A stretch of 64,000 bases of DNA from Bog-473 sp963828825 (lineage in GTDB: Bacteria > Actinomycetota > Acidimicrobiia > Acidimicrobiales > RAAP-2), in NCBI GenBank assembly GCA_963828825.1, contig CAWHGF010000003.1, positions 1 through 64,000 of the forward strand. The letters are read 5' to 3'. Shown piece after piece: positions 60,283 through 64,000 of the stretch (position 1 is its first letter; the number at the start of each line of letters is the position of its first letter). A program made the translations under genes and the position numbers. The notes beneath the pieces were generated by a model that was not told where the DNA came from, did not search any database, and saw only the letters and a list, made by a program, of their open reading frames with translations.

Positions 60283-61475
60283 ACGCCACCGACGTGGCGA
60301 TCCTCGGCACCGGCATGACCGACATGAGCCGGCGCGACCTCGCCCCCGACACCATGGCCTACGAGGCGGTGCACGAGGCCCTCGGTGACGCCGGCGTTTC
60401 GGCCCACGAACTCGGGCTCGTCATTGTCGGCAACGCCATGGCGGGGCGTCTGAGCGATCAGGGGTGCATGCGCGGGCAGACCTGGCTTCGCAAGGCCGGC
60501 ATCAGCGAGGCGGCGATCATCAATGTCGACAATTCGTGCGCCGGCGGGAGCTCGTCCCTACACCTGGCGACGATGGCGGCCACCGTCCAGGACCGCCCGG
60601 TGCTGGCCCTCGGTGTCGAGAAGATGTGGACCGGCGACCGTGCCGGGACGATCGCCGGCATTGAGGACGGCCTCCCGGCCGAGTACCGCTACGACCTGCA
60701 CGAGCGCCAGCACGCGGACGACAATCCCGCCGGCAGCATCCTGATGGGCCTCAACAACGGCTGGGCGCACCGGCTCATCGCCGAGGTGGGCGCCACCGTG
60801 CGCCAGATCGCCGCGGCCGCCGCGAAGGCGTTCGAGCATGCGGCCCGCAATCCGCTGGCCCAGTTCCAACGGCGGGTGACGGTCGACGAGGTCCTCGCCT
60901 CCCCCCAGGTAGCCGGCCTCCTGACGCGGCTCATGTGCAGCTCGTTCACCGATGGCGCGGCCGCCGTGGTGCTGGCCGGACCGTCTGTCCCTGCTCCCGC
61001 CTCGGCGCCCCGTATCATCGGTTCGGTGGCGCGATCGGGAAATGGCTCTCTCGACTACCACGACCGGCTGTCTCAGGCCGCCGAAGCGGCGTGGGACCTG
61101 TTCGGGTTCGGCCCCGGTGATGCCGATCTCGTCGAGCTCCACGACGCCACTGCCGCCGAGGAGCTGTACGCCCTGGAGTCGCTCGGCTTCTTCGCCCCCG
61201 GCGAGGCCGGGCCCGCCACCGAGGCGGGCGCCACCGGGATCGATTCCCCCGGCCTCGTCGTGAACCCCAGCGGCGGCCTCGTCGGCCGCGGCCATCCGCT
61301 CGGCGCCACGGGTCTGGCCCAGGTCGTCGAGCTGGCCACGCAGTTCCGCGGTCGGGCAGGCGCCCGCCAGGTCGCCGGGGCGCGCACCGGAGTGGCGGTG
61401 AACACGGGCGGCATCATCTACGGGGACGCAGGGTTCGTGGGCATCCACGCCGTTCGCTCCGGATCTGCCGCGTGA
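60279..61475 (+). CDS. Thiolase-family protein (SCP-x/lipid-transfer type)
   Basis: This 398-residue thiolase-fold enzyme has the nucleophile C87 in NVDNSCAGGSSSL and the C-terminal GHPLGATGLAQ, with ELHDATAAEE in between. The lack of the second catalytic cysteine near the C-terminus and the HD motif place it with SCP-x/lipid-transfer-type thiolases, often in sterol or branched-chain acyl degradation. It is coupled by overlap to LLM and KASIII genes on either side. Confidence 0.9.
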   Translation: MNATDVAILGTGMTDMSRRDLAPDTMAYEAVHEALGDAGVSAHELGLVIVGNAMAGRLSDQGCMRGQTWLRKAGISEAAIINVDNSCAGGSSSLHLATMAATVQDRPVLALGVEKMWTGDRAGTIAGIEDGLPAEYRYDLHERQHADDNPAGSILMGLNNGWAHRLIAEVGATVRQIAAAAAKAFEHAARNPLAQFQRRVTVDEVLASPQVAGLLTRLMCSSFTDGAAAVVLAGPSVPAPASAPRIIGSVARSGNGSLDYHDRLSQAAEAAWDLFGFGPGDADLVELHDATAAEELYALESLGFFAPGEAGPATEAGATGIDSPGLVVNPSGGLVGRGHPLGATGLAQVVELATQFRGRAGARQVAGARTGVAVNTGGIIYGDAGFVGIHAVRSGSAA

Positions 61476-62398
61476 CCGGCATCAAGATCACCGGTTGGGG
61501 CATCGCCGTTCCGGACAAGGTCGTCACCAACGAAGACATGGCGGCCAACCTCGACACCAGCGACGCCTGGATCGTCGAGCGCACCGGGATCCGCGAGCGC
61601 CACATCGGCGGCACCACCTCGGGCCTGGCCATTGAGGCCGGGGTGAAGGCGTTGTCGCGGGCCGGGCGGACCGCCGCGGAGATCGACAACCTCGTGCTCG
61701 CCACCACCACGCCGGACGGCATCATCCCGGGGACGGCGCCCAGCGTCCAGCACGGGATCGGCATGCGCGGCGGCGCATTCGACCTCAACGCCGCCTGCTC
61801 GGGCTTCGTCTACGGCCTCGTCACCGCTGCGGGCCTCATTGCCATCGGGTCGGGCCCCGTCCTGCTGATCGGCTCCGAGACCCTCTCGCGCGTCACCGAC
61901 ATGGACGATCGCAAGATCGCCATCATCGTGGGAGACGGGGCCGGCGCGGTCGTCGTCGAGCCGGTCGACGGTCCCGGCAGCCTGATCAGCTGGAACATGA
62001 ATTCCGACGGTTCGCTGCGGCACCTCCTCAAGTGCGAGCACGGCGGGACGCTGTTCATGGACGGCAAGGAGGTCTTCCGGCGCGCCGTCCGGGTGGTCGT
62101 CGAGTCATCCGAGCGGGCCATGGCCGACGCCGGCCTGGGGCCCGACGACATCAAACTCATGGTGCCGCACCAGGCCAATCTGCGCATTATTCAGGCGGCC
62201 TGCCAGCGCCTCGGCATTCCAGAGGAGCGCACCGCCGTGGTCATCGACCGTTACGGCAATACATCCTCGGCCTCCATCCCGCTGGCCCTGTACGACTCCC
62301 TCCAAAATGACCGCATCAGCGACGGCGACTACCTCCTCATGACGGGATTCGGCGGGGGTATGACATGGGCCAGTGCGGTCTTCCGCTGGAGCGTATGA
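61472..62398 (+). CDS. 3-oxoacyl-ACP synthase III (KASIII)-like
   Basis: This 308-residue condensing enzyme of the FabH family has catalytic C109 (LNAACSGFVYG), H233 (PHQANLRII) and N263 (YGNTSSASIP). In contrast to housekeeping FabH it sits between a thiolase and a nucleotidyltransferase. It would start a chain from acyl-CoA or make a special acyl product. The start overlaps the thiolase gene by four bases (GTGA). All catalytic residues are present. Confidence 0.93.
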   Translation: MTGIKITGWGIAVPDKVVTNEDMAANLDTSDAWIVERTGIRERHIGGTTSGLAIEAGVKALSRAGRTAAEIDNLVLATTTPDGIIPGTAPSVQHGIGMRGGAFDLNAACSGFVYGLVTAAGLIAIGSGPVLLIGSETLSRVTDMDDRKIAIIVGDGAGAVVVEPVDGPGSLISWNMNSDGSLRHLLKCEHGGTLFMDGKEVFRRAVRVVVESSERAMADAGLGPDDIKLMVPHQANLRIIQAACQRLGIPEERTAVVIDRYGNTSSASIPLALYDSLQNDRISDGDYLLMTGFGGGMTWASAVFRWSV

Positions 62399-63264
62399 GC
62401 GGGAGGTCAGGCAGGACGGACCCGGCGCTGGTGATCCTGGCGGCCGGGCGGGCCAGACGGTACGGCGGCTGCAAGCCGTTGGCGCCCGTGGGCCCGCAGG
62501 GCGAGGCCGTGATCGACCTGGTGGCTTCCGACGCGTTGGCGGCGGGGTTCGGCACCATCGTCCTGGTCCTCGGTCCGAGCACCGGTCCGGCCATCCGCTA
62601 CCACGTCGAGCACACCTGGCCCGCTGCCGTCGACGTGCGCTTCGCCACGCAGCTGCAGCCGCTGGGCACGGTCCACGCGGTCCTGAGCGCCTCCGACTAC
62701 GTGGGCGACGCCCCTTACGGCGTGGGCAATGCCGACGACATCTACGGCAGCGCCGCCTGCGCCCAGCTCGCCGGACACCTTGGCGCGCACCACGACGTGA
62801 ACGCGCTGGTGGGCTACCGACTGACCGATGCCGTCATCGGCTCCGCGCCGGTCACCCGCGGCATCTGCCGGGTGGGGGACGATGGCACGCTCCTCGGGGT
62901 CGACGAGCGGCGCCAGGTGACACGGACACCCGAGGGAGGCTTCATCGCCGGCGACGGCAGGGAACCCGCCGTGCTCTCGCCGGACTCACGGGTGTCGATG
63001 AACCTATGGGGGTTCACCCCGGCCTTTCACAAGACCCTCCAGGTCGCCATGGACACCGCCGTCGACGCCTCCGAGGACTCCGAGGTGCTGCTCCCCGACG
63101 TGGTCGCCGCCTCGTTGGCCGCCAGCTCCTTCACCGTGTTGCCGGCGCAGGGCAGCTGTATCGGGGTGACCCATCCCGATGACCTCTCCCTGGTCCAGGC
63201 CGAGTTGAACCGACAGGTGGCGGCCGGCGAGCGCCCGGCCGGCCTGTGGATCTCCCTGCGCTGA
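62395..63264 (+). CDS. Nucleotidyltransferase-family protein (MobA/GlmU-like)
   Basis: This 289-residue nucleotide-sugar pyrophosphorylase-type protein has VILAAGRARRYGGCKPLAPVG at the N-terminus (NTP-binding loop with the usual GG and K) and VGNADDIYGS for the metal-binding aspartates. ATG at 62395 overlaps the KASIII stop (ATGA), making it the last gene of the coupled cluster. Nucleotidyltransferases in this position are unusual next to KASIII. Its sugar or alcohol-phosphate substrate is unknown. Confidence 0.85.
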   Translation: MSGRSGRTDPALVILAAGRARRYGGCKPLAPVGPQGEAVIDLVASDALAAGFGTIVLVLGPSTGPAIRYHVEHTWPAAVDVRFATQLQPLGTVHAVLSASDYVGDAPYGVGNADDIYGSAACAQLAGHLGAHHDVNALVGYRLTDAVIGSAPVTRGICRVGDDGTLLGVDERRQVTRTPEGGFIAGDGREPAVLSPDSRVSMNLWGFTPAFHKTLQVAMDTAVDASEDSEVLLPDVVAASLAASSFTVLPAQGSCIGVTHPDDLSLVQAELNRQVAAGERPAGLWISLR

Positions 63265-63885
63265 GGGCGCATTCCACCCGGATCTTCTGCCGCGGGGAGG
63301 GCGCCACACGGGCGTGACCGTCCCATGGGAGCGGATCGGGGCACCGGGGCCTAGACGCGACGCAACCCCGAGTAACCGTTCGGCCGAAGCCTCCCGCGCT
63401 CCTCGGGGCCACGTCGTCGATGGACCGCTGGCACCGCGCCGGGGTCGTGTCGGACAACCCCGGCCCGAGCCGGACCCGGCGACTCCAGGGAAGCCACCGT
63501 GACGCACCACGGACCACCTCAGATCGGATCCTCCTGCCCACTCCGGTCACGCTCCCCTCGCGGGGTTCGCTCCCTTTCCTCGATCCCGCCTTGCAGCGTT
63601 CTCTCGGCTTCCCCCCGTTCCACCTTGCGGCTTCCCTTCGGGCTTCCCTCGCTCCCACCTTGCGGTGCTCGCTTGAGGTTCGGCGGGCTCTTGTCTCCGA
63701 ACTCAGGACAGGTTGCGCCTCCCGTCACCCGAGGTCAATGCCGATCCGCGAAATCCAGACGTTCTCCCCACCTTTCTCCGCCTCATCCCCAAGCGGCGAC
63801 GCCACCATCCCCAGTTCTTCCCCATAGCGCCCCTGGGCGACGCCCACCTCGGAGTCGCGGGACGGCGGCCCGTATGCTCCGTCCC
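63265..63885. other. Intergenic region, pyrimidine-rich, no gene seen
   Basis: About 620 bases without a supported protein. Part of it (63540-63700) is C/T-rich with recurring CCTTGCGG- and TTCGGGCTTCC-like words, and several long frames are antisense or biased in Arg and Pro. It probably contains the terminator of the KASIII cluster and the promoter of the DUF480 gene; neither was recognised. Confidence 0.45.
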
Positions 63886-64000
63886 ATGCAGCTGGGCCCA
63901 GAATGTGCACGGGTGCTGGGCTCGCTCGTCGAGAAGGGTCTCACGACGCCCCAGCAATACCCGCTCACCCTCAACGCCCTGCAGACCGCCTGCAACCAGA
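63886..64000 (+). CDS. DUF480 (YceH-like) protein, N-terminal part
   Basis: The open frame starts with ATG at 63886 and runs off the window end after 38 codons. The sequence ARVLGSLVEKGLTTPQQYP is followed by LTLNALQTACNQ, which is the conserved N-terminus of the DUF480/YceH family, proteins with tandem winged-helix domains of unknown role. The gene is only partial here, so the rest cannot be judged. Confidence 0.88.
   Translation, partial: MQLGPECARVLGSLVEKGLTTPQQYPLTLNALQTACNQ

Noticed and set aside
63540..63700. Repeat array in the C/T-rich intergenic stretch
   Set aside because: Words recur but with no regular period or unit; looks like biased composition, not a defined repeat.
1..64000. 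CRISPR array or rRNA genes
   Set aside because: No regularly spaced repeats with unique spacers and no rRNA-like sequence were seen; the 18-bp repeats at 39971-40060 are coding and have no spacers.

Overview
The window is high-GC DNA from an actinobacterium. F420-dependent luciferase-like oxidoreductases, an ECF sigma/zinc-binding anti-sigma pair, frequent GTG/TTG starts and ATGA/GTGA gene overlaps all point that way. I cannot fix the genus; an acidimicrobial-type or other uncultured actinobacterium would fit (inference).

Layout. (1) 1-7231 is the right part of an integrated mobile element: a MobF (TrwC/TraA-type) relaxase, an intergenic block of nested palindromes that is a candidate oriT, an excisionase-like protein, a small-ORF/nucleotidyltransferase pair resembling a toxin-antitoxin module, and a tyrosine integrase abutting the 3' end of an intact tRNA-Arg(CCU) gene at 7232-7306. 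The left end of the element is outside the window. (2) 7.5-48.5 kb is a large surface-polysaccharide locus. It holds multi-pass membrane glycosyltransferase-like proteins, a GtrA protein, many GT2 and GT4 glycosyltransferases, sugar methyltransferases, a WecA/MraY-type initiating transferase, a DegT aminotransferase, GNAT and formyl transferases, a WbsX-type protein, a sulfotransferase, asparagine synthase, a Wzm/Wzt-type ABC exporter, a polymerase-like membrane protein, a Wzz-like protein with a degenerate BY-kinase-like partner, a CapD/PglF-type dehydratase, a UDP-sugar dehydrogenase, an SDR epimerase and a polysaccharide deacetylase. (3) 48.6-64 kb is mostly housekeeping: a DnaJ/Mrr-like membrane protein, sahH, an IS630 element inserted at the sahH stop codon beside an older IS remnant, a methyltransferase, sigma/anti-sigma, a PIG-L deacetylase, an LLM oxidoreductase, threonine aldolase, a tightly coupled thioesterase-LLM-thiolase-KASIII-nucleotidyltransferase operon, and the start of a DUF480 (YceH-like) gene.

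How the genes work together (inference): the CapD-type dehydratase, DegT aminotransferase and GNAT or formyl transferase could make an N-acylated 4-amino-4,6-dideoxy sugar. The WecA-like enzyme could load it on undecaprenyl phosphate, the GT2/GT4 enzymes extend it, and the ABC exporter or the polymerase-like/Wzz pair handle export and length.

Several genes of the polysaccharide locus are frameshifted: the sulfotransferase, ABC ATPase, UDP-sugar dehydrogenase, a GT-C-like membrane protein and a methyltransferase remnant. These could be real decay, phase-variable loci or assembly errors; raw reads would tell. The points most worth a second look are the candidate oriT, the nucleotidyltransferase pair, the pseudo-BY-kinase with an acidic 6-residue repeat, the DnaJ-membrane-Mrr protein that has lost its catalytic Asp, and the two successive insertions at the sahH stop codon.
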